Source: Desulfuromonadaceae bacterium (GTDB lineage Bacteria > Desulfobacterota > Desulfuromonadia > Geobacterales > Pseudopelobacteraceae). Taken from it: a DNA stretch of 5,998 nucleotides. Under the pieces are notes generated by a model. That model saw nothing but the letters and a program-made list of their open reading frames with translations. It was not told where the DNA came from and made no database searches. The stretch spans positions 1 through 5,998 of the forward strand of contig JAQUCQ010000215.1 of assembly GCA_028686145.1 (NCBI GenBank), written 5' to 3'. A program made the position numbers and the translations under genes. This document shows, one piece after another, positions 1 to 5,998 of this stretch; within the stretch, counting starts at the first letter, position 1; the number at the start of each line of letters is the position of its first letter.

Positions 1-750
1 CCGATTGACCCGCAAAAACTTCCGGTTCATCTCGCGGTTATCATGGATGGTAACGGCCGTTGGGCGCAACAACGTATGCTCAGGCGCATTGTTGGGCATC
101 AGCGTGGTGCCGAAACGGTTAAAATGGTGGTTGAACAGTCTTCACTCCTTGGGATCAAATACCTGACACTGTTCGCCTTCTCTTCTGAAAACTGGTCGCG
201 GCCAGCGCTGGAAGTTCGGGCCTTGATGACGCTGCTTAAAAAATATATCCGCCAGGAAACTGCACGCATGATGCGCAAGAATATTCGCTACAACGTCATC
301 GGCAATCGCAATGACCTGCCGGACGATGTCAACGAAACGCTGGATGAAGCCATTCAAAAAACGGCAGCGAACACAGGAATGGTATTGACGCTGGCCCTCT
401 CATATGGCGGCAGGCAGGAATTAAGCCGTGCAGCTGCCCGCCTTGCTCAAGATGCCATTGACGGTCGAGTAACACCAGACAAAATTACCACGGAACTGTT
501 TGAGTCTTATCTTGATACCGGAGGCCTGCCAGACCCCGATTTCCTGATTCGCACCAGCGGCGAGATGCGTATCAGTAACTTTCTGCTCTGGCAACTTGCC
601 TATACCGAGCTCTATTTTACCGATACCAACTGGCCCGATTTTACTATTAACGAGCTTCACAAAGCGTTGGCAGACTTCCAGTCGCGTGAACGTCGTTTTG
701 GCTTAACTGGCGACCAGATATCACGAAGGGACGACCTATCAAACGCCTAA
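1..750 (+). CDS. uppS: Isoprenyl transferase / undecaprenyl diphosphate synthase, 5' end outside window
   Basis: This cis-prenyltransferase condenses isopentenyl diphosphate units onto farnesyl diphosphate to make the C55 carrier lipid used for peptidoglycan and O-antigen synthesis. It is a cytosolic, membrane-associated enzyme. The frame is open from base 1, so the true start lies upstream: the first 14 visible codons (PIDPQKLPVHLAVI) match the family's N-terminus, and the ATG at 43 falls inside the core motif IMDGNGRWA and is not the start. Visible hallmarks are the catalytic Asp of that motif (codon 46-48), GHQRGAE, the FAFSSENW stretch at about residues 58-65 counted from the window start, and the diphosphate/Mg-binding block IRTSGEMRISNFLLWQ near residues 183-198, followed by AYTELYFTD and RERRFG near the end. 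About 249 residues are visible, close to the usual full length of ~245-255, so only a few codons are missing. Its 3' end probably overlaps cdsA by 13 bases, which suggests translational coupling. Confidence 0.97.
   Translation, partial: PIDPQKLPVHLAVIMDGNGRWAQQRMLRRIVGHQRGAETVKMVVEQSSLLGIKYLTLFAFSSENWSRPALEVRALMTLLKKYIRQETARMMRKNIRYNVIGNRNDLPDDVNETLDEAIQKTAANTGMVLTLALSYGGRQELSRAAARLAQDAIDGRVTPDKITTELFESYLDTGGLPDPDFLIRTSGEMRISNFLLWQLAYTELYFTDTNWPDFTINELHKALADFQSRERRFGLTGDQISRRDDLSNA
726..731 (+). promoter_or_regulatory. Ribosome binding site that points to an ATC start for cdsA
   Basis: AAGGGA lies within the end of uppS, six bases before the ATC codon at 738-740. The spacing is ideal for that codon. 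No comparable purine-rich sequence precedes the TTG at 792, the first conventional start triplet in this frame apart from a CTG at 765. This site is therefore the main sequence evidence for placing the cdsA start at 738. Function is inferred. Confidence 0.6.
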
Positions 751-1532
751 TCTCAGCTTTCATCCTGCTACCGATCGTCGCCCTTATCATCTTGAAGGGT
801 GGTGCCCTTCTTTTTGCCGGTCTGCTGGCTCTGCTTTCCGCCATCGGCACCGTTGAATTTTATCGCATGGCTTTGCCGACACGAAAGCTGGAACTTTGGC
901 TGGCAGTCGTGGCTGGATCACTATTGATCTTTACCCCCTTTGCAGGTAATGACAAACTGATTCTCTCAGCAATCTGGCTGCTTTTTGTCTGTTTTGCACT
1001 ACTCTTCCTATTCAGGATTCGTACAATTGAGGCTGCCGCGCAAGAAATCGCTTTTGCACTATTGGCATTCCTTTACATTCCATTCCTGCTAATGCATCTT
1101 GTTGAGCTACGCCTGACTCCATTCGGCATTGAGTGGCTGTTTGTCATTATGCTGATTGTGATGACCAACGACTCGGCCGCCTATTACACCGGTAGCGCTT
1201 TTGGCAAACATCGCCTCTATCCGCTGGTCAGTCCTAAAAAAAGCATCGAGGGGGCTGTCGGTGGTCTGGTCGGCAGCCTTGGCGGCACACTGCTGGCAAA
1301 GTTCACATTTTTTTCGCAATTAACATTTACCGATGCTGTCCTGACCGCCCTTGTCGTCGGTACGGTCGGACAGGTAGGAGATCTTTTCGAATCACTGTTG
1401 AAACGCAGCTTCGGTGTTAAAGATTCCGGCACGATCATTCCGGGGCATGGTGGTGTGCTTGACCGTATGGATAGCATTCTATTCGCCGCTCCGATCACCT
1501 ATTATTATGTTCTCTTCTTTTTTAAAGGCTAA
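738..1532 (+). CDS. cdsA: Phosphatidate cytidylyltransferase (CDP-diacylglycerol synthase), probable ATC start
   Basis: This integral membrane enzyme uses CTP and phosphatidic acid to make CDP-diacylglycerol, the precursor of phosphatidylethanolamine, phosphatidylglycerol and cardiolipin. The full family signature is present near residues 219-245 (bases 1392-1472): S-x-x-K-R, then KDSG, then PGHGGVLDRMD. The conserved cytosolic region TNDSAAYYTGSAFGKH followed by SPKKSIEGAVGG lies near residues 143-176. The rest is a series of hydrophobic membrane segments. Start choice: a conventional TTG at 792 would cut off most of the first membrane helix and has no ribosome binding site. The frame is open upstream to 690, and from 738 it reads x-KRLISAFILLPIVALIIL, which looks like a normal CdsA N-terminus (usually MKR...) with ATC where ATG is expected. 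From 738 the protein is 264 residues, near the family's ~265-285. It overlaps uppS by 13 bases, and dxr follows 3 bases after its stop. Function is very secure; the start is less so. Confidence 0.95.
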   Translation: MKRLISAFILLPIVALIILKGGALLFAGLLALLSAIGTVEFYRMALPTRKLELWLAVVAGSLLIFTPFAGNDKLILSAIWLLFVCFALLFLFRIRTIEAAAQEIAFALLAFLYIPFLLMHLVELRLTPFGIEWLFVIMLIVMTNDSAAYYTGSAFGKHRLYPLVSPKKSIEGAVGGLVGSLGGTLLAKFTFFSQLTFTDAVLTALVVGTVGQVGDLFESLLKRSFGVKDSGTIIPGHGGVLDRMDSILFAAPITYYYVLFFFKG

Positions 1533-1535
1533 CTT

Positions 1536-2696
1536 ATGAAAAACATTACCATCCTTGGTTCAACCGGCTCGATCGGTGTAAGTACACTCGAAATCGTCAG
1601 CGCACATTCGGACCGTTTCCGAGTTGTGGCCATGACTGCCGGAAAAAATCTGGAACTCTTTGTGCGGCAAATCAAACAATTTATGCCCCGTATTGCAGCC
1701 GTTGCTTCTCATACCGATGTACCCCGCTTGAAGGAGATGTGCAGCGGCCTTGACGTAACAATTCTCGGAGGTGTTGAAGGATTGATTGCTGCAGCGACAG
1801 CTGACGAAACTGATATGGTAGTGGCTGCAATTGTCGGTGCCGCCGGTCTGGTACCGACTGCTGCCGCCATCCGTGCCCGGAAGGATATCGCCTTGGCAAA
1901 CAAGGAGACTCTGGTTACGGCAGGCCACCTCTTCATGGATCTGGTCGAGGAATTCGGAGTCAGGCTTTTCCCGGTTGACAGCGAGCATAGTGCTATATTT
2001 CAGTCGATTGAAGGACACCGATGCGAGGATATACACAAAATAATTTTAACCGCATCGGGTGGCCCGTTTTTGAACACACCGGCCACACAATTATCAAACG
2101 TTACGGTACGCGATGCCCTCAATCACCCCAACTGGAATATGGGGAAAAAGATCACCATCGATTCGGCCACAATGATGAACAAGGGGCTCGAAGTGATCGA
2201 GGCACGCTGGTTATTCAACACTCCTGTAGAGAAAATCGGGGTCAATATCCACCCCCAGAGCATTATTCACTCAATGGTTGAGTACGTTGACGGCTGCGTT
2301 ATTGCCCAACTTGGCACACCGGATATGAAGGCCCCCATTGCCTATGCTCTTGCCTATCCGGAACGGATTGCCACCGGGGTAAAACCGCTTGACTTGACCA
2401 TTCTTTCCGGGCTGACTTTTTTCAACCCTGACCACGACAAGTTTCGTTGTCTGGAACTCGCTTATCGTGCCATCGCGTCTGGAGAAAGCATGCCGGCCGT
2501 CATGAACGCCGCGAATGAAATTGCTGTCACGGAATTTCTTGAGGGGCGTATCGGCTTTACCCAGATTGCCGAGACTATTGAGCGCACCATGGACGCCCAT
2601 ACAGCACATAAACTAAAATCAATTGAAGAAGTTTTGAAGGCAGATCTTTGGGGTAGAGAATCAGCCCGTGAAATCTGTCGGGAGATGGTATACTGA
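1536..2696 (+). CDS. dxr: 1-deoxy-D-xylulose 5-phosphate reductoisomerase
   Basis: This enzyme (also called IspC) rearranges and reduces 1-deoxy-D-xylulose 5-phosphate to 2-C-methyl-D-erythritol 4-phosphate with NADPH and a divalent metal, the committed step of the MEP isoprenoid pathway in the cytosol and the target of fosmidomycin. At 386 residues it is close to the usual ~385-400. The NADPH-binding N-terminus ILGSTGSIG is at residues 6-14 and ANKETLV at 121-127. The metal ligands are Asp148 and Glu150 (PVDSEHSAIFQ) and Glu219 (NKGLEVIEA). The substrate-binding segments are ASGGPF (173-178), the flexible-loop region HPNWNMGKK (197-205) and IDSATMMNKG. The C-terminal helical domain includes HPQSIIHSMVE and LGTPDMKAPIAYALAYP. 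The ATG follows AAGG at 1525-1528 with 7-base spacing. It lies 3 bases after the cdsA stop and 1 base before the rseP start, so it is inside a tight operon. All key residues are present, with no sign of damage. Confidence 0.98.
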   Translation: MKNITILGSTGSIGVSTLEIVSAHSDRFRVVAMTAGKNLELFVRQIKQFMPRIAAVASHTDVPRLKEMCSGLDVTILGGVEGLIAAATADETDMVVAAIVGAAGLVPTAAAIRARKDIALANKETLVTAGHLFMDLVEEFGVRLFPVDSEHSAIFQSIEGHRCEDIHKIILTASGGPFLNTPATQLSNVTVRDALNHPNWNMGKKITIDSATMMNKGLEVIEARWLFNTPVEKIGVNIHPQSIIHSMVEYVDGCVIAQLGTPDMKAPIAYALAYPERIATGVKPLDLTILSGLTFFNPDHDKFRCLELAYRAIASGESMPAVMNAANEIAVTEFLEGRIGFTQIAETIERTMDAHTAHKLKSIEEVLKADLWGRESAREICREMVY

Positions 2697-2697
2697 T

Positions 2698-3840
2698 ATG
2701 ACCGTTATTTATGCAATCACAGTTTTAGGAATCTTGATTTTTGTCCATGAGTTCGGCCACTTTCTGGTAGCCAAATTGATGGGAGTCCGTGTTGAAAAGT
2801 TTTCTCTTGGCTTTGGCCCAAAATTATTCGGCAAAAAGATTGGAGAGACTGAATATCTGCTTTCAGCGTTCCCACTCGGCGGTTATGTCAAGATGTTTGG
2901 TGAAAGTGGCATTATTGAGGGAACAGACTCGAACCTGCCTCTCGATGACAAGTCACCGGCAGCAACGCTCCCCAATGACTCTGACCAGCATGAACTGACC
3001 GTTGAAGAAAAGGCTCGTTCCTTTGCCCACAAACCGGTGCTGGCACGGATTGCAATTGTCATGGCCGGACCGGTTTTTAATCTTTTATTTGCCTGGCTTA
3101 TCTTTATTATTCTCTGCATGATTGGTGTGCCAACGGTTACTTCGAAAATCGGTGAAGCACTCAAGGATAAACCGGCCGCCAAAGCCGGCATGCAGAAGGG
3201 TGATGTTATCATCTCCATCAATAACAAGCCGGTCAGTCGCTGGGATCAAATTGCCGCTGCAGTTGCTGCCAGCAAAGGAAAACCTCTGACACTATCAGTC
3301 AAGCGTGAATCCCGGGACATTCCCTTCACGATTACCCCCGAGCCACGTATTTCAAAGAATCTGTTCGGTGAAAAAATCAATGGCTATGCTATCGGGGTCG
3401 CATCGGCGGGCGAAGTCATAACAGAATACTACAATCCATTTGAAGCTGTCATTAAAGGGAGCGAGCAGACCTGGAGAGTCATCGACCTGACGTTTATGTC
3501 ATTGGTAAAAATGGTACAGCGAGTCGTACCGATGGACAGCGTCGGCGGCCCGATCATGATTGCAAAAATGGCCGGAGAACAAGCATCTGCTGGTATCGCA
3601 CCGTTTCTGGCTTTTATGGCACTGCTTTCTGTCAACCTTGGCGTACTCAACCTGCTGCCGGTACCGGTACTCGACGGCGGGCACCTGCTCTTTTATTTTA
3701 TGGAATTGATCTTCCGACGTCCGGTGCCTCAAAGGATTCGTGAATATGCTCAGCAGATTGGCATGGCACTCCTGTTAGGCTTGATGGTTCTGGCTTTCTA
3801 CAATGATATCATCAGGTATTTCGTCAACAGCCAGGGGTAA
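2698..3840 (+). CDS. rseP: RseP-type site-2 intramembrane zinc metalloprotease
   Basis: This family cleaves transmembrane segments of anti-sigma factors such as RseA in envelope-stress signalling, and also clears signal-peptide remnants. It is an inner-membrane protein. The zinc-binding HEFGH is at residues 17-21 within the first membrane helix (His17, Glu18, His21), and the third ligand is Asp326 in the NLLPVPVLDGGH motif (318-329). Also visible are GFGPKLF (38-44), GGYVKMFGE (61-69), AGPVFN in the second helix (123-128) and a single PDZ domain at about 148-212 (AGMQKGDVIISINN). The 380-residue length fits the one-PDZ class and is shorter than the two-PDZ E. coli protein (~450). An acidic, low-hydrophobicity stretch at about 70-108 sits between the first two helices. 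I chose the ATG at 2698, one base after the dxr stop and directly before the hydrophobic helix, with GGAGATGG upstream (2681-2688). An in-frame GTG at 2668 would add 10 residues overlapping dxr and cannot be excluded. The exact substrate in this organism is unknown. Confidence 0.95.
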   Translation: MTVIYAITVLGILIFVHEFGHFLVAKLMGVRVEKFSLGFGPKLFGKKIGETEYLLSAFPLGGYVKMFGESGIIEGTDSNLPLDDKSPAATLPNDSDQHELTVEEKARSFAHKPVLARIAIVMAGPVFNLLFAWLIFIILCMIGVPTVTSKIGEALKDKPAAKAGMQKGDVIISINNKPVSRWDQIAAAVAASKGKPLTLSVKRESRDIPFTITPEPRISKNLFGEKINGYAIGVASAGEVITEYYNPFEAVIKGSEQTWRVIDLTFMSLVKMVQRVVPMDSVGGPIMIAKMAGEQASAGIAPFLAFMALLSVNLGVLNLLPVPVLDGGHLLFYFMELIFRRPVPQRIREYAQQIGMALLLGLMVLAFYNDIIRYFVNSQG

Positions 3841-3874
3841 TCTGTTACCACGGAGGCATGTCATCAATAGCGGC

Positions 3875-3882
3875 AAAAGGAG
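3875..3882 (+). promoter_or_regulatory. Strong ribosome binding site of the thioesterase gene
   Basis: AAAAGGAG lies 7 bases before the ATG at 3890. It supports that start and suggests the gene is translated independently of rseP, whose stop is 49 bases upstream. I saw no convincing promoter in the short gap. Confidence 0.7.
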
Positions 3883-3889
3883 CTTCTGA

Positions 3890-4936
3890 ATGTCATCCGA
3901 ATCAAAACAGAACAACATAACACCTCATGATACCCGCTATCTCTTTGTTCTACCATTTTCAACAGACCCGGTTCTTGCCCGACGTTTTCTTGCCCGGGAT
4001 AGCAATATTGTCGGCAACATTCGCTTTGGCAAGATCCTGGAGACGCTTGACAAGGTGGCTGAGAACACGGCATTAGCCTATGTTCACAGGTTTTACCCCG
4101 ATGCAAGGGTTGTCACGGCTGCTATTGACAGCATAATACTGAGAAATCCCGCCGATACCAGGCACGACCTGGTATTTTCAGCTCAAATCAATCACGTAGG
4201 CACGTCATCAATGGAGGTCGGCATACTGATTGAGTGTCTGGGAGAGGGTTCGAGCCACTTGGCAACCTGCTACTTTACCATGGTGGCACGTTCAACGGAC
4301 TGTGGAGCAGCTAAAAGTCTCGCTCTACCCCCGCTACAGTATCCAGACGAAATCGACAAAAAACGTTATCAAAAAGCGGGGCAGCGACGACAGGCATATC
4401 GTGATGAGCTTGCAAAAGCAGAGGAAATGCCATCGCACGATGAATACCTGTTACTCAAAAAACTGCATAAAGAACAAGAATCCGTTGGCTTTAACGGAGT
4501 ACGTGCCGGTCAGCTGATGCTTGAATCCACCTGCAGAGCCTATCCTGAACAGGAAAATGTCCCGACAACCATTTTTGGGGGTTACCTGATCAGGAAGGCA
4601 TATGAGTTAGCAGCACTTGCAGCGGAAATGGTTGCTCCAGACAGAGCTGTACCGTGCCGGGTGAACCGTATTAACTTCAACCAACCGGTACTGCTGGGAG
4701 ACCAGCTAAAATTCACCGCCAGGGTTGTTTATACCGGTAAAACAACTATTGCCGTGCAGTCAGATATCGAGCGTTTCAGCCACTCGGGCAATAATAAATC
4801 TCTTTCAAACTCCTGTCTGTTTACCTTCCGCAATGTCGGCAGTGACATGAGTCCTCAACCGGTACCATTCATCTATCCAGTAACGTATGCCGAAGATGCC
4901 CGATTTTTAAACGCTTATCGCCAACGACTTGATTAA
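3890..4936 (+). CDS. Double-hotdog acyl-CoA thioesterase (ACOT9/BFIT-like)
   Basis: The protein probably hydrolyses acyl-CoA thioesters to free acid and CoA; substrate chain length cannot be read from the sequence. It is 348 residues, contains two hotdog-fold domains in tandem, and has no signal peptide or membrane segment, so it should be cytosolic. Domain 1 (about 28-135) has the hotdog helix motif SNIVGNIRFGKILETLDKVAE followed by strands such as TAAIDSIILRNP and HVGTSSMEVGILIE. A charged linker (about 150-200) is rich in Lys, Glu and Arg. Domain 2 (about 205-315) has PTTIFGGYLIRKAYELA, then VNRINFNQPVLLGDQLKFTARVVY. The order, the IFGG-YL-RKAYELA pattern and the motif 'F-QPV-GD-L-F-ARVVYT' recall the ACOT9/BFIT family, known mainly from eukaryotes but also found in bacteria. 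That match is from memory of the family. Its place between rseP and tsaB suggests co-transcription with them but no obvious functional link, except that acyl chains feed phospholipid synthesis (cdsA). Assignment to the hotdog thioesterase superfamily is fairly sure; the subfamily is less so. Confidence 0.82.
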   Translation: MSSESKQNNITPHDTRYLFVLPFSTDPVLARRFLARDSNIVGNIRFGKILETLDKVAENTALAYVHRFYPDARVVTAAIDSIILRNPADTRHDLVFSAQINHVGTSSMEVGILIECLGEGSSHLATCYFTMVARSTDCGAAKSLALPPLQYPDEIDKKRYQKAGQRRQAYRDELAKAEEMPSHDEYLLLKKLHKEQESVGFNGVRAGQLMLESTCRAYPEQENVPTTIFGGYLIRKAYELAALAAEMVAPDRAVPCRVNRINFNQPVLLGDQLKFTARVVYTGKTTIAVQSDIERFSHSGNNKSLSNSCLFTFRNVGSDMSPQPVPFIYPVTYAEDARFLNAYRQRLD

Positions 4937-4988
4937 AACTGGACTCCCCACAGTTTAGTTTCACTGGGTGTCCCGGAGCAGATGATTC

Positions 4989-5687
4989 ATGAACATTCTT
5001 GCCATAGACACTTCCACTCCTCTCGCCAGCATTGCAATTGCAGTTGACGAGCACATAGCTGCCGAATCAGTTATAAACACAAATCGGACTCTTTCTGCCC
5101 GCCTCATGCCTGAAATTGTACGGCTCCTGTCAACGTTGGGGTTGTCAAGTGGCGACATTGACCTCTTCGCTTCTTCCACCGGCCCCGGTTCATTCACCGG
5201 CGTACGTGGTGGGGTAGCAACGATTCAGGGGCTGGCGCTTGCAACCGGTAAGCCGTGTGCCGGGTTTTCATCACTTGCCATGTTGTCCATGAATTTTTCT
5301 CTATCAGCCTTCCCCATCTGTCCGATGCTTGATGCCCGCAAGAGCGAAGTATATGCTGCTCTCTATAGCTGTTCGTCCCCCCTCCCCTCCCCACTCTTGA
5401 ATGATTGCGTTCTTCCACCCAATGCGTTTCTTAATCAGATTACCGAGTTGACCAATCAACCAGTTATCTTCGTTGGCGATGGCGCACTGCGCTACCACGA
5501 CCGGATTGCCCAAGAACTAGGTGACCGGGCAATCTTTGCACCCTTTCCGCTTCAGTCTCCCCATGCTGGCAATGGCGTATTGTTGGCATTACATGCCTGC
5601 AAACATGGTGACATGCTGAAACCATCACAACTGCTGCCGGTCTACCTGCGAGCATCGGATGCAGAAATGATGAAGAAAAAAAACTGA
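4989..5687 (+). CDS. tsaB: tRNA threonylcarbamoyladenosine biosynthesis protein TsaB
   Basis: TsaB (YeaZ) is the non-catalytic scaffold partner of TsaD. With TsaE and TsaC it installs the N6-threonylcarbamoyl group on A37 of tRNAs that read ANN codons. It is cytosolic and essential in many bacteria. The protein is 232 residues, the same size class as E. coli YeaZ. The ASKHA-fold N-terminus MNILAIDTSTPLASIAI is clear, as is the family signature STGPGSFTGVRGG at residues 63-75, followed by ATIQGLALATGKP. A C-terminal LLPVYLRASDAE is the usual ending. The histidine often seen before the L-x-P-x-I helix is absent here (NRTLSARLMPEI), a minor variation. The ATG is preceded by GGAG (4975-4978) with 10-base spacing. 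The gene begins 52 bases after the thioesterase stop. Its last codons contain a run of eight A residues (5676-5683), a place where a reading error could alter the end; the predicted end looks normal. Confidence 0.95.
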   Translation: MNILAIDTSTPLASIAIAVDEHIAAESVINTNRTLSARLMPEIVRLLSTLGLSSGDIDLFASSTGPGSFTGVRGGVATIQGLALATGKPCAGFSSLAMLSMNFSLSAFPICPMLDARKSEVYAALYSCSSPLPSPLLNDCVLPPNAFLNQITELTNQPVIFVGDGALRYHDRIAQELGDRAIFAPFPLQSPHAGNGVLLALHACKHGDMLKPSQLLPVYLRASDAEMMKKKN

Positions 5688-5786
5688 TACCAGCCGCGAT
5701 CCCTCAAGCTGGCAGAGTTCGTACAGTTTATCCCCTCATTGAGTCTTGCACTGTCCGTCGATCTGCTGCCAACCATCATGACCGGC

Positions 5787-5820
5787 GTGCAATTGCCGTG
5801 CTGTCGCCTCTCAATTGCAC
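5787..5820. repeat. Perfect 9-bp inverted repeat with palindromic cores, possible operator
   Basis: GTGCAATTG (5787-5795) and its exact reverse complement CAATTGCAC (5812-5820) flank 16 bases. Each arm contains the palindrome CAATTG, so the pair also reads as a direct repeat of CAATTGC at 5790-5796 and 5812-5818, offset by 22 bases, about two helical turns. The right arm covers the -35 region of the promoter-like sequence at 5815-5842. No T tract follows, so a rho-independent terminator is unlikely; a regulator binding site is the better guess. The repeat is seen directly; the function is inferred. Confidence 0.5.
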
Positions 5821-5842
5821 TATCACTCTTCCCTGCTATACT
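5815..5842 (+). promoter_or_regulatory. Candidate sigma-70-type promoter with extended -10
   Basis: TATACT (5837-5842) is one base from the TATAAT consensus. It is preceded by TGC (5834-5836), which forms an extended -10 element. A weak -35 candidate, TTGCAC (5815-5820), lies 16 bases upstream. Transcription would begin near 5849, followed by GGAG at 5866-5869 and the ATG at 5878. It lies in the 190-base gap between tsaB and the next ORF, the only gap in the window with room for a separate promoter. The -35 matches the consensus at only three positions, so this remains a prediction. Confidence 0.45.
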
Positions 5843-5877
5843 TTTCCATAAATTATGCTTCACATGGAGAACTCACC

Positions 5878-5998
5878 ATGAACATCCACATGATGGTTGC
5901 AATAATTGATTGGAGTAAAACTGAAGGCATCGGTTTTAGTAAAGTTATTAGTATTGGAAATATGTCAGATTTATCTGAAATAGATTTAATAAAGTATT
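5878..5998 (+). CDS. N-terminally truncated NDP-forming acyl-CoA synthetase-like ORF, continues past window
   Basis: Forty codons are visible before the window ends. From about the fifth codon they read like the start of the second (CoA-ligase) domain of NDP-forming acetyl/acyl-CoA synthetases: AIIDWSKTEGIGFSKVISIGN followed by MSDLSEIDLIKY, matching the family pattern 'A-LDW-GIGFSK-SIGN-D-DL-YL'. In full proteins about 150-170 residues precede this point, including the N-terminal CoA-binding Rossmann domain. Here none of that is present: the frame is closed by TGA at 5779-5781, and the 32 codons between it and the ATG show no resemblance. A GGAG (5866-5869) sits 8 bases before the ATG. The visible DNA is very AT-rich (about 27% G+C over 5891-5998 by my count) with ATA and TTA codons, unlike every gene upstream. 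It may be a pseudogene remnant, a horizontally acquired fragment or a true short domain protein. The family call rests on about 35 residues recognised from memory. Confidence 0.55.
   Translation, partial: MNIHMMVAIIDWSKTEGIGFSKVISIGNMSDLSEIDLIKY

Noticed and set aside
1560..2036. A 158-codon open frame on the minus strand, plus shorter ones inside dxr
   Set aside because: They lie wholly within the unmistakable dxr gene and look like low-complexity antisense shadows with no recognisable domain.
3852..3920. GGAGG followed by an ATG (3858) opening a 20-codon frame overlapping the thioesterase start
   Set aside because: The spacing between GGAGG and the ATG is only one base, too short for efficient initiation; the thioesterase has a better site at 3875-3882.
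4936..4956. AAACTG/CAGTTT hairpin after the thioesterase, considered as a terminator
   Set aside because: The six-pair stem is AT-rich, has a 9-base loop and no following T run, and it overlaps the stop codon.
4964..4976. Tiny hairpin CTGGG-TGT-CCCGG touching the tsaB ribosome binding site
   Set aside because: Only five pairs including a G-T wobble and a three-base loop; too weak to claim regulation without conservation.
5690..5712. CCAGC/GCTGG hairpin just after the tsaB stop, considered as an operon terminator
   Set aside because: Five-pair stem with a 13-base loop and no T tract; not a convincing rho-independent terminator.
5642..5863. A 73-codon minus-strand frame over the tsaB end and the following gap
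   Set aside because: No recognisable family, and partial overlap with tsaB; its sequence reads as chance translation.
5778..5909. A small plus-strand ORF of 43 codons starting at the ATG at 5778
   Set aside because: No ribosome binding site precedes it, the candidate promoter lies inside it, and its sequence has no recognisable features beyond a short hydrophobic stretch.

Overview
The window looks like ordinary chromosomal housekeeping DNA from a Gram-negative bacterium. By gene order (uppS-cdsA-dxr-rseP) and protein style it is probably a deltaproteobacterium of the Geobacter/Pelobacter (Desulfuromonadales) type, but that placement is inferred from memory of the families and not from a search. 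Base composition is balanced over nearly the whole window and becomes sharply AT-rich in the last ~110 bases.

Layout: all recognised genes are on the + strand and closely packed. Positions 1-750 hold the 3' part of uppS (undecaprenyl diphosphate synthase), cut by the window start. cdsA (CDP-diacylglycerol synthase) overlaps its end, and its best start appears to be a non-standard ATC at 738. dxr/ispC (1536-2696, first committed step of the MEP isoprenoid pathway) follows after 3 bases. rseP (2698-3840, site-2 intramembrane metalloprotease) follows after 1 base. Next are a double-hotdog acyl-CoA thioesterase (3890-4936) and tsaB (4989-5687, tRNA t6A modification). A 190-base non-coding gap then carries a perfect 9-bp inverted repeat overlapping a promoter-like sequence. 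The window ends inside a short ORF (5878 onward) that resembles the middle of an NDP-forming acyl-CoA synthetase without its N-terminal CoA-binding domain.

How the genes fit together: dxr supplies isoprenoid precursors and uppS turns them into the C55 lipid carrier for peptidoglycan and other surface polymers. cdsA makes the activated precursor of all major phospholipids. rseP cleaves membrane proteins in envelope-stress signalling. This is an envelope-biogenesis operon. The thioesterase and tsaB continue on the same strand with small gaps (49 and 52 bases) and their own ribosome binding sites, so they may be co-transcribed, but their jobs are separate.

I found no CRISPR array, insertion sequence, tRNA or rRNA, and no convincing new system. 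The points most worth a second look are the ATC start of cdsA, the repeat/promoter arrangement after tsaB, and the composition break with the N-terminally truncated synthetase-like ORF at the right edge.
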